Shown here in pieces: positions 1 to 11,800 of a DNA stretch of 25,099 nt (position 1 is the stretch's first letter; each line of letters opens with the position of its first letter). The stretch comes from Pelargonium nanum (Eukaryota > Streptophyta > Magnoliopsida > Geraniales > Geraniaceae). The position numbers were made by a program, and so were the translations under genes. The notes under the pieces were generated by a model. The model saw only the letters and a program-made list of their open reading frames with translations. It ran no database searches and had not been told where the DNA came from. The stretch covers positions 1 through 25,099 of the forward strand of contig JAYMTF010001240.1 of NCBI GenBank assembly GCA_036897485.1, given 5' to 3'.

Positions 1-873
1 AAGGTATGATATATATTTTTTATTATTTTTTAATTTATATTTAATGAAAATAAAAGTATGATGATTTAATTCACTACTAATCAAAACTACGTAGTTTTGA
101 GAAGTGCACTGATCTAAGGTTATATCAGTGCACTGATACCTATTTTTCTCAACTCTCAATGTATTTTCTTACATGCATATATTAAGTATAAATTTAGAGA
201 ATGAAAACTATAAGTCATATCATATGTAAATTCGAATCAATAACAAATATGTCAATTTATCACGTTGAATCCACTTGATCGATGCATACTCTTGCTTGTG
301 GCTCAATATTGTTTTTAGTTATATATAAAAGTTGAATAATATATATATTGATTTGATCAAAATCATTTATAGATATATGAAGAAAAGGAAGACACAATTA
401 AACTATCGTAAAGAAGAGCATAACCAAAATCTTGAAATTGCAAAGACAATAAAAATATTTTGTGTTCCAATAATCTAGCTAATTAACTACTAGCAAACAG
501 AGAAAAATAGTCCAATAATATGGTACACATGTCTTCTTCACAAGACAAACATTACATCTAAATGAGGTCCCCTACCAAACATGCCATGGTACTCACATTT
601 ACATCAAAACATGATCTTCTCCTGGAGCTTCTTAATAAATTAACTACTCATAATAATAATTATGCACATAAGATATCAAATAAAAATGCATGTTTAACGT
701 TTGATCCCGCTCAACACACCTTTGGAGATAGGGTGAACTTTAACTGTGACTTATAACGCTCAATGAGCATTAGTCTGAGTTTGGTAAAACGGCTTAAAGG
801 TGTGATCAACTGCGAGTTTGCGTGCCCGAACCTCATGGTTTAGACTGGAAAAAAAAGAAAAAAAAAGGCATGT
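1..873. other. 3' flank of the LBD gene, no gene seen
   Basis: This stretch is AT-rich and carries no convincing coding sequence. The only long open frame (562-756, plus) has no recognisable family and low-complexity composition. The LBD 3' UTR must lie in its right-hand part because that gene is transcribed right to left and stops at 874. A palindrome and hairpin cluster at 81-134 is listed separately. A purine tract of mostly A lies at 849-868, immediately beyond the LBD stop codon. Confidence 0.6.
81..134. repeat. Perfect 20-bp palindrome followed by an 11-bp inverted repeat
   Basis: Positions 81-100 form a perfect palindrome with half-site TCAAAACTAC. It is followed after two bases by AGTGCACTGAT (103-113), a 10-base spacer and its exact reverse complement ATCAGTGCACT (124-134). 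Both structures are read directly from the sequence. No element family is recognised. It could be the core of a decayed foldback element or chance structure in AT-rich DNA. Confidence 0.7.
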
Positions 874-1458
874 CTAAAGAGAACCTTCTCCTCCTTTCTC
901 ATGGCTATCTCCACAACTACTATAAGGAATATTGTATAACAAGGAACCACCATGATCATCAGAATCTTGATCATGATCATGACCAAAACAACCTTGATCA
1001 TCATGATCTTCACCATGACCCACCACATTTCTTCTTCCATATTGAACCACAACAGCCCTTTGATTATTAACAATATGGTGATGACCAAATGCATGAGTTC
1101 TTGGCATTTCATTGCAAGCATACCTAATGAGATCAGCATTTGTGGCATCCAATTCTTTCTGTAGCTTCAAAACTTGCCTTTGGAGGACAGAAATCGCCCC
1201 GACGCAGCCATAAACCGGATCTTTCATTCGTGCCTCCGCTTCGTAGGCTAGAGAGTTCACTGCATCTTCTCTCTGGTGGGGGAGGATTTCATTGAGGATC
1301 TTGCTCACATTGCTTGCCCCAAATATTTTGTGGACGTTAGCGAACTTCTGAGGCTCTTCCGGCGGGAAATAGGGCGCGAAAAGGCAGTCCGGCATGCACT
1401 TCCTCCGCAAGAACTTGCAGGCAGCACAAGGAGAATTCGAATAGCTTGAAGATGCCAT
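874..1458 (-). CDS. LBD: LOB-domain (LBD) transcription factor, class I
   Basis: This encodes a plant-specific nuclear DNA-binding protein of the LATERAL ORGAN BOUNDARIES family, which controls organ boundaries and lateral organ development. The start is the ATG at 1456-1458, matching the family's usual MASSS opening, and gives 194 residues; a TTG just upstream is not a plausible plant start. Visible motifs in order: the CX2CX6CX3C zinc-binding block at C11, C14, C21 and C25; the GAS block around residues 39-60 (FANVHKIFGASN); the DPVYG motif at 80-84 with the conserved proline P81; and a perfect LX6LX3LX6L coiled coil (L92, L99, L103, L110), the hallmark of class I. The domain most resembles Arabidopsis LOB and LBD25 from memory. 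The tail is unusual, with an Asp/His-rich stretch at 148-170. The coding sequence has no intron, but one is likely in the 5' UTR. Family assignment is very secure; the exact orthologue is not. Confidence 0.95.
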   Translation of the reverse strand: MASSSYSNSPCAACKFLRRKCMPDCLFAPYFPPEEPQKFANVHKIFGASNVSKILNEILPHQREDAVNSLAYEAEARMKDPVYGCVGAISVLQRQVLKLQKELDATNADLIRYACNEMPRTHAFGHHHIVNNQRAVVVQYGRRNVVGHGEDHDDQGCFGHDHDQDSDDHGGSLLYNIPYSSCGDSHEKGGEGSL

Positions 1459-1480
1459 CAAATTGTTATTGATGTCTTGG

Positions 1481-2346
1481 CTGGAGAAAATGATACCATA
1501 TATGTTTATGTATCGTAGAAATGTTAGAATAAAATGTCAAATAGATTAATCACGGGCTAACTTTACTTGTGACGTTGACTTAGTGAAGCTATTTGATAAG
1601 ACTTTCTTTTCGATACTTCAATTTTCAAATTTCAAGAACGAGGTAAAGGTAACAAATTAAAAACATACAAGAACATGTTAGTTTAAATATTTATCTTAAT
1701 GTTTTAAACGTTCATCTGAACAATTTTTTGGATATTCTTTAAAATGTTTAAATGAATATTGAAAATGTTTATATAAAGAACAAGCTATATATATTTTGGT
1801 GTGTACACTTAAGCTTTAGCTTATCTTCAAGAAATATGAACTAGGGTTTTTCTCACCACGTACATATTTCCCATAATTACTCGAAGACAAGAATAGTATA
1901 TCATGGCCCTTTTCTCTTCTAAAACGGTCTTTAATTTATTGCATTGAATATCATGACCATCTTCATCAAGATTATCCAAATTCATAAAATCATTTCATAA
2001 AAAACAAAAATATAGAAGTACAGAACACATTCCTGCAATTGATCATCAATATACACAAACATAATTTCCAAAATTTTCATATATGCACTTCCACTTTCTG
2101 CAAAACTATAGATCTTGCAATCAAGATCCTTTAAATAGAGCAAGAAAAAAAAAATCCTCAAACAACAACAAATTAAGTCGTTTTTCAACTCGATTTTTCA
2201 TCATATTTAATTCGACGTTATCGATCTTCTATGTTATATATATGTCATGAACAAAAATGAAAGAAGTAGACAGAGAGGTGGTGTGTGTGTGCTGTGTTAG
2301 CAGAAAAAATAGAAAAAGAAAAAGAATAGTACTAGGTAGCTACTAC
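1481..2346 (-). other. Probable 5'-UTR intron of the LBD gene
   Basis: Upstream of the LBD start on the minus strand there is a clean acceptor with a pyrimidine tract (TATCATTTTCTCCAG) ending at 1481, only 22 bases before the ATG. The best donor is AAGAG|GTAGTA at 2346, which would give an 866-base intron. The interval is AT-rich and has no supported coding sequence; open frames such as 1982-2188 minus are lysine/phenylalanine-rich noise. The acceptor is convincing; the donor is the weaker half of the call. Confidence 0.45.
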
Positions 2347-2600
2347 CTCTTGTTTTTTCCAGATTGGTGTAAGCTCTTTCAAGGTGACACTAATGGTTAA
2401 TAGTCATAGATATATATGGTGAAAGAGCAAACCCTAGATAGATATATAGATGCATGTACAGAAAGAGAGAGATAAGGGTCTGCAAATACAGTAGCAATAA
2501 TATGAAGAAGAAGAAGAAGAAATAAAGAAAAGTGAGGCAAAGAGCATTTAGTGAGAAGGACAAGAAAGCAAAAGAGACAACCCTGCCAATCAATATTATT
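2347..2600 (-). promoter_or_regulatory. Probable leader exon and proximal promoter of the LBD gene
   Basis: Read on the minus strand this stretch is pyrimidine-rich, typical of plant 5' UTRs. It has a (CTT)n run (plus-strand GAA repeat at 2504-2521), short CT runs and a telo-box (AAACCCTA on the plus strand, 2429-2436). It ends at the candidate splice donor at 2346. No clear TATA box was found, so the transcription start is not fixed. Confidence 0.35.
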
Positions 2601-4140
2601 TTAGGGCTAGCTACTACAAAATATTGCAATGACCATATTGTCCACATTAATTTCCTTTTACTATAATACTAATTATAATAATTTTAACTACTCTCAAATT
2701 CAATGATCAGCACTATATATATTTTTTTTGAAACAGCACTAATTAGTATAATTGAAAACTAGTTTTATTTTATGATTGCACACTATTTTTAAGGAGGACA
2801 GCATTAGGGTTGACTGTTCATGAAAGTTTCCTTTTTGCCCTTTCCTATAATTCAAAATCTAAAAGCCAACCATATGGACAGAAATTGATTATGACCTTTA
2901 ATTTTATCACTTTGGAGTAGCACAGTGTACCCTTCAAAATAAGAGTACTATGGTTGTCCTGAAACAACAGCTGATACAACAACAAATTTAATAAACAGTG
3001 TTCTTTTGATCCCATCTTATGAGTTTCATTTCAAGAGAAACATTCTAAATTAATAGTCAAATATACTATCCAGTGCACGCTGCACGTAAGCTCAAACTGA
3101 CCAAATAATTTACCGAGAAACATTTTGTAAATTCTATTCAGAGCACACATCTGAAGACTCTTCATAGCACTAATCTTTAGCCTATACATCTAAAAGGTCT
3201 TAAGAGTACACATCTAAAGTCTTTTTCAGAATACAAATCTGCCCAATTAGGCCGCGCGTGAACGCGAATTGCCAGGTTGTGATGACGTGATTTAAGCTTT
3301 CCCCTTGTAGAAATGTCCTGAGAAAAAAATGTAGATTTTCAAAAATTTCAACCAAGAAGAAGCTATCCAATTACTAACCCTGAGCTGAAAATTAAACAAG
3401 AAAGAGTAAAAGATGTGGTCCTGCATGGATGTCACACAAAAGTACAGGTACAGTTACTGTACTAATGCTATAATACACTGCACAGCAACAGCAACAGAAA
3501 CAGCATAAATGGGTTCTATTATTGGGTTTTCGAGTGAAAATAAATGCAGCTCTGAAAACTATTCATAACCATTAGATGCTACGAACCATGCATTGAAACA
3601 TCACTGTTATGCTCTCTATTATTGAGCACTGGACATGAATTTTAACATCGATTTCTGTATTGTGTTTTGCCTTAAAAAAAAACATCATTATGTGTATTGT
3701 CAGTGAACAGTCTGAACTATAAGAACCACAAGATTATGAGCATACCAACATATATAAATTGATGCACTTAATTAAATCTTAGCTGATCCCTGACATTTCT
3801 TGAAAATTATCTTGTCTTTTAACCCTACAATAATATGTGACCACTAGCAATTTGCATGTACTGAATAGTTAATGTCAGAAACAACCAACAAAACTCCATG
3901 TTCCAACACTTGTGTCACATTCCTGATTCATCCCAATATGATTTTGCATCCATATATTTTATTGACTATTGAGATGTGTATAGTTTTCTGAACTCTCGAG
4001 TAGTATATTAGGTTTGTCTATTTGTAAAAATATTGAGTTTAAAATTAGCAAATAAACATATTGATGCATAATGAATATTTTGTGAGACTCCCCTAAAAGT
4101 TTAATTTCTAATTTTTCAAATAAAAAACTATACAATTAAA

Positions 4141-4197
4141 CAAATTTTCCGGTTCTCCATTATCTGGAAATAGTTTTAGGGAAAACCGGAGAAATTA
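4141..4197. repeat. Imperfect inverted repeat
   Basis: An arm containing TTTTCCGGTTCTCC is followed about 25 bases later by its near reverse complement GGGAAAACCGGAGAA. The arms differ by a few substitutions and single-base gaps. No target-site duplication or terminal motif identifies a family. Confidence 0.45.
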
Positions 4198-5489
4198 TCT
4201 TCTCCCGTATCTATATATGTTACATGAATAGAACCGCCTTAACTTCGTTATGGTGATTAAGCTAAAACTGTAGAAGTCGTGTAAAGAATAAAGAACAATT
4301 ATGTTCAAATATTGCAACAATTAAATTACAAATTGTATTAAATGTTGATACTTGATATGTACAAGAATTGAAGATGAAAAGATAAAAATATATGTCCATT
4401 AATTGGCTACAGTTACCATTTCCAAAATAGTTCTAAAGGTAATAGCTATTGTGCATTACCTTTTCTTGCAAGCAAGGACATGCCAACCTCTAATTTATAA
4501 ATTATAAATAAAAAGTTGATATATTATGTACCAATGCATACAACCGACCTTCAATTATTGGAACAAAATTATATTAAATGCTTATATTCCTCCAAGCATG
4601 CCAATTATAAAGTAGCATTCCCAAACCTCACCCTTTCTTTTTATGTGTTTTAACATTTTTTTCTTCTTACTTTTATAATATGAAAATAGATTTTGGGAGT
4701 GGGGAGCTAGGATCATATATCTTTCTTTTGAAAGAGATGCCCAAAACAAATAGTGCTTCTTTGAAACCCCACTTAATCATATGATGAAGGTGGAAATGAG
4801 GATATATATATATACTACCTAATACAATACATGAAAACAACTAATATGTATAATGAGATGCGTGTTCCTCAACCGATATTAAATATGAAGTTCACACTCG
4901 ACCAATTTTTGTGTACAACATGATATTTAATTACACTCAACTATTAATTGTCGCTATACATGATTGTTAAATAGACAAACAAATAAGCGTGACTCTAAAT
5001 AAATTATGTAAATTGGTTATTGTCATCCAAAGTTACAATATTCATGTAACCCCACTTCATCCAATCATAATCATCTCATCACACTTGAATACATTATATT
5101 AAGAAAAGAATCTTCGTTAGAAGTTTTGTATTTTGATCATTATATACAAGAATTTGACAAATTGTACGTGAAAACATGAGTCGGCATACATTATTTAGTC
5201 CAATATATAGAATTAGTAGACACTTGATACTTGTGAACATATCATCATCATGGTGACAGATAGGTGGATTTCATCGGATCTCTTTCCTTCAGGTACATGA
5301 ATCTACTTTTTGTAGTCTAATCATATATGCTGATGTGCATATGATATATATGGCTGTGGATTGAATATATTAAATCCTTACACACACTATATAATTAAAA
5401 TTTCAAATAATTAAACCTACATTCTCTTATTACTCACACCTTTACACTATTACATGTATGATGTGCCATTATAGCTTTCACTGCATCTA

Positions 5490-5756
5490 GTGGGAAGCTT
5501 CCATTACATTAGTCAACAATTTGGACTCAAATTTATATGTACTTAAAATTTTAATTTGATCGAATTTATTTTGTAAATTTTAAGTCGGATCGGACGTATG
5601 TGCACAAAACAACATATTTTATGCTTAAATGTGAAATTCATCCCAATTCAATCCATAGTCCACAATCTAGATGAACCCAAAACTTTTTCAGATCGAATTT
5701 GGTTAAGTTTTATCAATATGAACAAACTAGATCCAGACCTGAAATTGCCACCTCTA
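5490..5756. mobile_element. Decayed hAT-like MITE, only the right end is clear
   Basis: The sequence at 5743-5756 (AATTGCCACCTCTA) matches the reverse complement of the common plant hAT terminal motif TAGRGGTGGCAAT. It is preceded by DNA of the degenerate gat/gacc-rich type often found inside such elements. The matching left terminus is not convincing; TAGTGGGAAG near 5488 is the best candidate, so the start is approximate. No 8-bp target duplication could be matched well. There is no transposase coding sequence. Confidence 0.3.
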
Positions 5757-8362
5757 GCATATCTTGCTCTTTGGACTCATTACGGCAAGTCTCAATATTC
5801 AAGAATTAATGTCCTCTCCCCTTGCATGCTTGCCAAAAATTCTTAATTTGCACAAATATTTATTTGACAAAATGGCCAATGGGCCATCAAGAAAAGCTGA
5901 AGAGAACTAAGATAAAGAGGAATAATGGGAGGCTTAGGCTAGCATATGGTATGGTCTTTACAATGATTAGAGATGCTATTATTGGTCTCTCTCTATATAT
6001 AATATGATACGATCCATTGATTGAATAAATCCATATACATATATATAGCTAGATTGGAACATATATAGGCTAGGTTCTTTCTAAATCACAACTCTTTCGT
6101 GGATTTTTTTGTTATACCTTTTTCAACTAGATCGATATAAGGATGTCTTATCTAATGATTATTTCAATGTTGTAAAGAAAATTATAAAAAAGTTGCATTT
6201 TATATTGTTTGATGGCCAAGGGTTTAATTATTTTATGTAGTGCAAGAGAGTATTTTATAATTGAGTTTTGAAAATTAATCATGAACAAAGGACCAAGGAT
6301 ATTTGATATAGCTAGAATATTGGATCTTCAATCACTCAATGAATAATCTCTCATCAAAGGGTACAAAATAGCTGCTGATAGTGTAGATATTCTAACTGAT
6401 CGATCATAATAAGGGTTAAAGGAATGAGTCCGTACACACAACATTCTGTAACCTACACAAGAATCACATACCGTTTGCGGAATATTTAGATATGTGTCCA
6501 AGAATCAACCTCAAACGTGAAAATAAGAATCTACTCTGAAAGATCCGATGACTCTAGAAAGAAAGTTTCAATGTAAGGAGTGAGAACAATTCCCTTTACC
6601 AAGGAGTGAATATTTATATTTACAAACCAAACTCATCATGTGTCGATGTGTGATTGGTTGCTGGTAACGTGATATAAATTACCAAGTGAGTTTTAAAAAC
6701 CTTACCTGTACCTAGTACAAATTTTCATTTAGGTATTGAAAGGAATAGGCAAACACAAATTTTTTTTATCTTAATTTAAATAAAAAGAACTCACTTAAGA
6801 GATTGAAACTTTATTTTGAGAAACAACAGGTACTAAATCACTATTTAATCACCCTGACGCGTCGTTCAGGGGGTTTGAGTGAGCTTGAGAGCTCGTGCAT
6901 ACTTTTCAAGCATTATGAGATGTTGTGGAGCCCCTAGGAGCAAATACAGCTATCGGTAGCGCCCTAGTAAGACGAGAAGTATTGGTGGTGGCCAGTAACC
7001 CGAGTAATTAAGCTTGGATGTGACCCGATGAGACAAACAAGGATCTTGAAGGTGATATAATTATGAGACGATGAGTCTTGGAGGCCTCCTGTGAAGACTA
7101 GACATGAAATAAACGTGGGGAGATATCCTTGTGGAATGGTAGATGATGATACACAAAAAGTTGAACACTCAAAACTATATAATATCATCATCGTAACCAA
7201 ATTGGCAATTAATTGAAAGATATAAAGCCAAAATATGAAATTAGTTGTGTTGGGCTAGCGTACCACCATGTGCACAGAACGTGACCGTGGGATGGCAACC
7301 CACGTAGTTGTCTCCCATGTATCGGGTGCACGACCTGCATAGTCTAATCAGTCCATTTTGACCTAATTCGACCCAATTAATCTGAACTAGTTCAACCCAA
7401 ATCAATACTTGGGACATTCATCTCTTTCCACGGTCCATCTAAGACAACCCGCAGTACGTATAAAGTCCCCCTAAAATCATGAGGTATAAATTCTTTTTTG
7501 GACTTGGAGATTCATTTTTGTTTGAGCTTTCTAGTTTTCTCTAGAATTTCACATTCACACGCATATTTCACGATGATACATATTTTTACTTGCACTTAAG
7601 GTGAAATCTAGTAGTTCCCCTTAGTTGTGTCTAACTGTGTGCTACATTTGCGGTGTGCATGCCCCTAGCTTTCAATCTCTCCAAGTGATCAAGTGGAATC
7701 GCATCCATAAATATTATAAGTATACAAGACTCCTGCTACAAGAGGATTTAACACCAATACATGATCAAGTCATTTTGTTGACCTCAAGTTGTTGAGACGA
7801 ATCAATTATATATCAACAGACATGAGTAATTGCCTAAGAAAACACACGGTTACTTACAAGAAAAAATCATTTTCCAAATTTGAGATAAAAAGAGAGATGA
7901 ATGTCATGTACAATGTATATACAAAAGCATGTTTCGTTACTAAAACTTATTTATGTATGAATAAAACACATGACAGTTAAGAATCATTTAATATAGTATT
8001 TACTCATGCGACTCCAACTTCATAGACATTATTTATGTACGTACTTTTTGGCAAATTCTTTCTTAATATTCTCTTACTCCACGTGCACCAAATTGTGTGC
8101 ATTTGAAGTCACGTACATAATTAAAGTAGTTTAAAAGTAACATTAAGTTCAAATTCCTTATCGAATAAAAAACCAGACCAAACATAAAGTTTTTTTAGAA
8201 GTAAGATGAAGATGAATCTAATGGATTTGAGTTCCAAGTGAAGCAACCAATCCGGTGGAAATCAAATATTGAGCAATTGTTTACAAACACAAACTAATTG
8301 AAATTTGGGCATTGGGCATGAATTGATGGGTCAAGTCAAAGTCGGCTCGGTTCGAGTTCAGG

Positions 8363-8372
8363 TTGGCGCCAA
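8363..8372. promoter_or_regulatory. E2F-like palindrome in the CENP-O promoter
   Basis: TTGGCGCCAA sits inside a perfect 12-bp palindrome (8362-8373). On each strand it is one base away from the E2F/DP consensus WTTSSCSS (G in place of A/T at the first position). It lies about 75 bases upstream of the pyrimidine-rich leader of CENP-O. Periodic S-phase/G2 expression through E2F would suit a kinetochore gene, but that is inference from motif and context. Confidence 0.5.
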
Positions 8373-8446
8373 CATAGACACTCACACAGCCAATAACACT
8401 GTTACCACAATTTCACGCCCGACCCATTTACCCCATTTTCACCAAT

Positions 8447-8454
8447 TAGGGTTT
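8447..8454 (+). promoter_or_regulatory. Telo-box (TAGGGTTT) at the CENP-O leader
   Basis: The telo-box core occurs immediately before the pyrimidine-rich stretch that looks like the transcription start region. In plants such boxes are known near the starts of genes active in dividing cells, which suits this gene. Confidence 0.5.
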
Positions 8455-8894
8455 TCTGTTTCTTCTTCAATCTTCAATCGCTTTTCTTCCCCAAAATTAC
8501 TACTTTCCACCTGATTCCTGCTATTCGTCTCCCAATTCATTGCAAAGGATAGGTTTCCAGGTTTGCACCATTTTCTTTCGATTTAGGGCTCTTTTATCTG
8601 AACGAAATCTACTGCCATCAACCTGGGTTCCGCCCTTTAAATTGTTCAATTTGCATGATTTTTTTTGTATTACGGCAATTTTATTTCTAGGTGCATTTAA
8701 TGATCATCACATTGCTCCAGTAGACTGTGTTACTGCATATATGAATTGAAAATAGAGGGTCTTGAGTTTGAATCAATCTTGAATTCTTTTTAATTATAGG
8801 GTTTGTGATAGCTATGTATATAAGGAAATGATGGTTCAATTGTGTGGAATCTTGCAGCAACTTTAACAACAGCTAGCGGTCCAATCCATATCCA
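8455..8894 (+). other. CENP-O 5' UTR with a leader intron
   Basis: A pyrimidine-rich leader exon runs to a donor at 8560 (TTCCAG|GTTTGC). After a roughly 300-base AT-rich intron the acceptor CTTGCAG ends at 8857, and the second leader segment 8858-8894 runs straight into the ATG. Neither leader segment contains an upstream ATG, which supports the chosen start. The transcription start is estimated near 8450; AG|GTTTCC at 8552 is an alternative donor. Confidence 0.5.
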
Positions 8895-11800
8895 ATGATG
8901 GGAGAAGTGGTAATGATTGCTTCTTTTCTGGTCCTTATGTTGAACTTAATCATACAATTTTCCCACCGAATTTAAAATTTTGGAATATGAATGGGAATCA
9001 AGAATGGCCCATTCCTGAGCCATTCTCATGACCATTTTTTTATAATCCAAACATAAACGATGACAATTTCATCCCAGAACAAAAAATTATTATCCAAAAG
9101 CTAACTGAGTGTCTCTTTTGGAACTATTGCAAAATTATAACTGCGGTCACTTTATGAAGTTCTTGCAACAGCTAAGGTCTGTGAACGCCAGTAAAATAAT
9201 GAGTAATTAACATAATTGTGTCCTGCCATGTAACAGAATTTTCTACAAGATGACGACGATCGGCTGGATACAACGCGAGGCAGACGTATATTATTCTCAT
9301 CCATTCTTCTATATTCAACTATAGATTATCTGTTTATTTGATATTTTTGCCACTTCTGAAGAACTAAAGCTACCTTATTTCCTTGCAGTTTCTAATGTTC
9401 TCAAAAGGCATGCAGAACTAACAGAGCGCCTTTCTAGGTAAGTCTTATTTTGATATTGTCATTGTTTCATTGTCACGTAGTTATTTTATATTTCAATAAG
9501 TTATGATCTAACATTATCATAATTATTATCTTGAAGTATGTTGCTTAGAGTGTCATAGTTTGGATTGTATTGAAGTCTTTAATCTAGAGTTGTGGTTGGT
9601 TTCCTTGTTACTGCTATAATATTATGACACCCACGTGGGAGACTAAGCATAGGAAAGACTGACATCTCAGACTTTTGATTATAAGAGGATTGGGGTATTC
9701 GAAAATTGCTTTTAGGGGTTGTTTGTTTAGCTATTTTTAATTGAATTCCTTGTAAACTGAGGTATTTTTTTCTTTCCGAATTATAGTTCCTGCATTTGTT
9801 TAAATTTGTAAAAGAGGGCATAGTTTGGGATAAAATAATCACTTTCCTCAATGAATTGAAATACTCAATTTTTTTAATATTTTGATTCCTGAGAAATTAA
9901 CAAGCATTTCAATTATATTTACTACAAATTAAACGAGCGACCCCTTAGTGTGCTTGGAAGACCAATGGAATTTGATTGAAAAGTTAAATTACTGGTGTTT
10001 GAAAAAGGGTGTAAGAAGAGTTTTTGGAAAAGGATGTAAGAAATTGATGAAAATAATACAGTAGTTCACAAGTTTTACTGATGTAATAGGGAAAAGAGAA
10101 TCAGAACCCTTTCCCCATGGCTACATCAGTATATTCCGGGGTGTTTCTCAATTACTTTTAGTTCCGCGTGGTTGGTTATCATTATCACAGGATTATAAAA
10201 AGTGTGTTTTGGTGATTGCACTGATTTAACAGGGATTCTGACAAGGTGATTTTCGAACGACTTCAAAAAGAATTTGAAGCTGCACGAGCTTCTCAAACTC
10301 AAGGTATCTTAGAAATATTATTTCTCATTTTGTTGCAGTACTTTTGCCTTTAGTATTTATTGCTTCATTTGAAACATAATCTGTCTTTGCCCCTTGATAT
10401 CAGATATAAGAACATTTAATGCATTCCTTCTTTTCTTCTATTTTTTTTCCCTTAATGTTGATAAGCTTCTACCTGAATATTATAGAAATTGACAGTGCCT
10501 GAAAATGATGCTTGCATCAATTTATCCTTTACCTTTCAATATGCTAAGAAGCGAGGGTAGAGAAACATGAAATCAAGTGAGATTGGAACAATCATTGGAT
10601 GGATTTACTCGTGGATATTAGCTCCACTTTGTCGTTCGCCTAAAATATGAACCTAATTTTTTGCTTGCTTCTTCTGGTTTGGCAGTGCTATATTTGATAT
10701 CTATCTAATATTTTAAGCAAATGCTCAGATATGGACCTTAACCAGTTGAAGTGCGTCAGTCAAATATTTGTAGTTTAAATTTAGATATGAAATTATCTTT
10801 TTCTACCAAATTCATGAGGGAGTTTGATTCTCTGCTAATAATCAACAAATCTACAATGTATCTTTCACATCTCTCTCCTTCAAACCAAATACTCGTAATG
10901 CCAAAGTGATTAAGAAAAACTGATGAGTATTTTTAATGACAAAAAAAGAAGACTAATGAGTATCTATATTAGTTGAAATTCAATTTACTGCCAGTGCATC
11001 CTATGTTTCTGCAAAATGCAGTTTGGGTCTTTGAGTTGACAGCCATGAATGAGTTGGGCTTGTAGTGATGGGCTTTGCATACTTAGCGTGAGAGAATTGT
11101 CATTTATAAAGGTGATTCTCAGCAAGGAGATTTGGTATAGGGAGCTAACAGCTAAGAAAACAGCTAGCGTGATGCCACTGGACAAAAGTATGGCACTAGC
11201 TCTGCTTATTAACCCGGACTGTGCTTTCTCTAGTTCTCTTGAGAAGACTTTATATTAAGTAGTTCTGTGGATAGTTGTTTTTATAGGAATGTAGATCCAT
11301 ATGTGCTTGCCTATCTTCTTCTTTTTTTGTCAGTGTTCTAAGTTATTTGGCTAAGATACATTGTTTCTTTATCCATTATAAGATGCTTCTCCCAAACTTC
11401 CTTTTTCTTTCAATCCTTCCCTTGACTGGAGCACGCAGTTTAGCGTACCCTAACTTGTCACTGCATCAGCTTTGTTCCTCTTTGGCTCTAATTCTTGATC
11501 TTGCCTCTGATGCTATGTGTGAAATTTTCTTTCTTCACCATGTGCATGTAAAATTATATATAGTTTGAACTTTAAAAAGAAGATAATACTGGTCATAATT
11601 GAGATTTTTCGTGTCCTGAATAAATCTATCTTCTGTTGAGGTGTTGCTCATTCGCGATTCTTGAAATTCATTGGGCTGCCAATTATTAACTGCTTGCTTC
11701 TATTGGTAGCATGCATTTCTTAATTTATCTTATTACTTGATGACCTGGATGGTCTACCTGTTTTAAGGTTCCCTGATGCCTATTTTGATTAAGAAACTTC

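Larger units (their letters stand above)
2650..8300. other. AT-rich intergenic region, no gene supported
   Basis: This is about 5.6 kb between the head of the LBD gene and the head of CENP-O. I checked the short open frames (for example 5598-5846, 5822-6007 and 7789-7980 plus, 6964-7200 minus) and none resembles a protein family. No tRNA, rRNA or known plant microRNA was recognised. The content is AT-rich DNA, the right end of a hAT-like repeat near 5756, and a somewhat less AT-rich patch at 6840-7460 with small hairpins: arms CCCTGA/TCAGGG at 6852-6871 and CGTGGG/CCCACG at 7286-7304. Promoter elements of both divergent neighbours presumably lie near its two ends. Confidence 0.6.

Noticed and set aside
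840-1164. Open frames on both strands overlapping the LBD coding region (840-1148 minus; 822-1070 and 952-1164 plus)
   Set aside because: They are shadows of the Asp/His-coding repeat and the LBD frame; the LBD protein explains the sequence fully.
1459-1461. TTG codon in frame directly before the LBD ATG as a start
   Set aside because: Plant nuclear genes start at ATG, and the family's conserved N-terminus begins at 1458.
5598-6007. Plus-strand open frames of 82 and 61 codons
   Set aside because: The first runs into the hAT-like terminal sequence and the second has no recognisable motif; neither has splice or promoter context.
8305-8749. Plus-strand open frames upstream of CENP-O
   Set aside because: They cover the promoter, leader exon and leader intron, contain the splice donor at 8560 and match no family.
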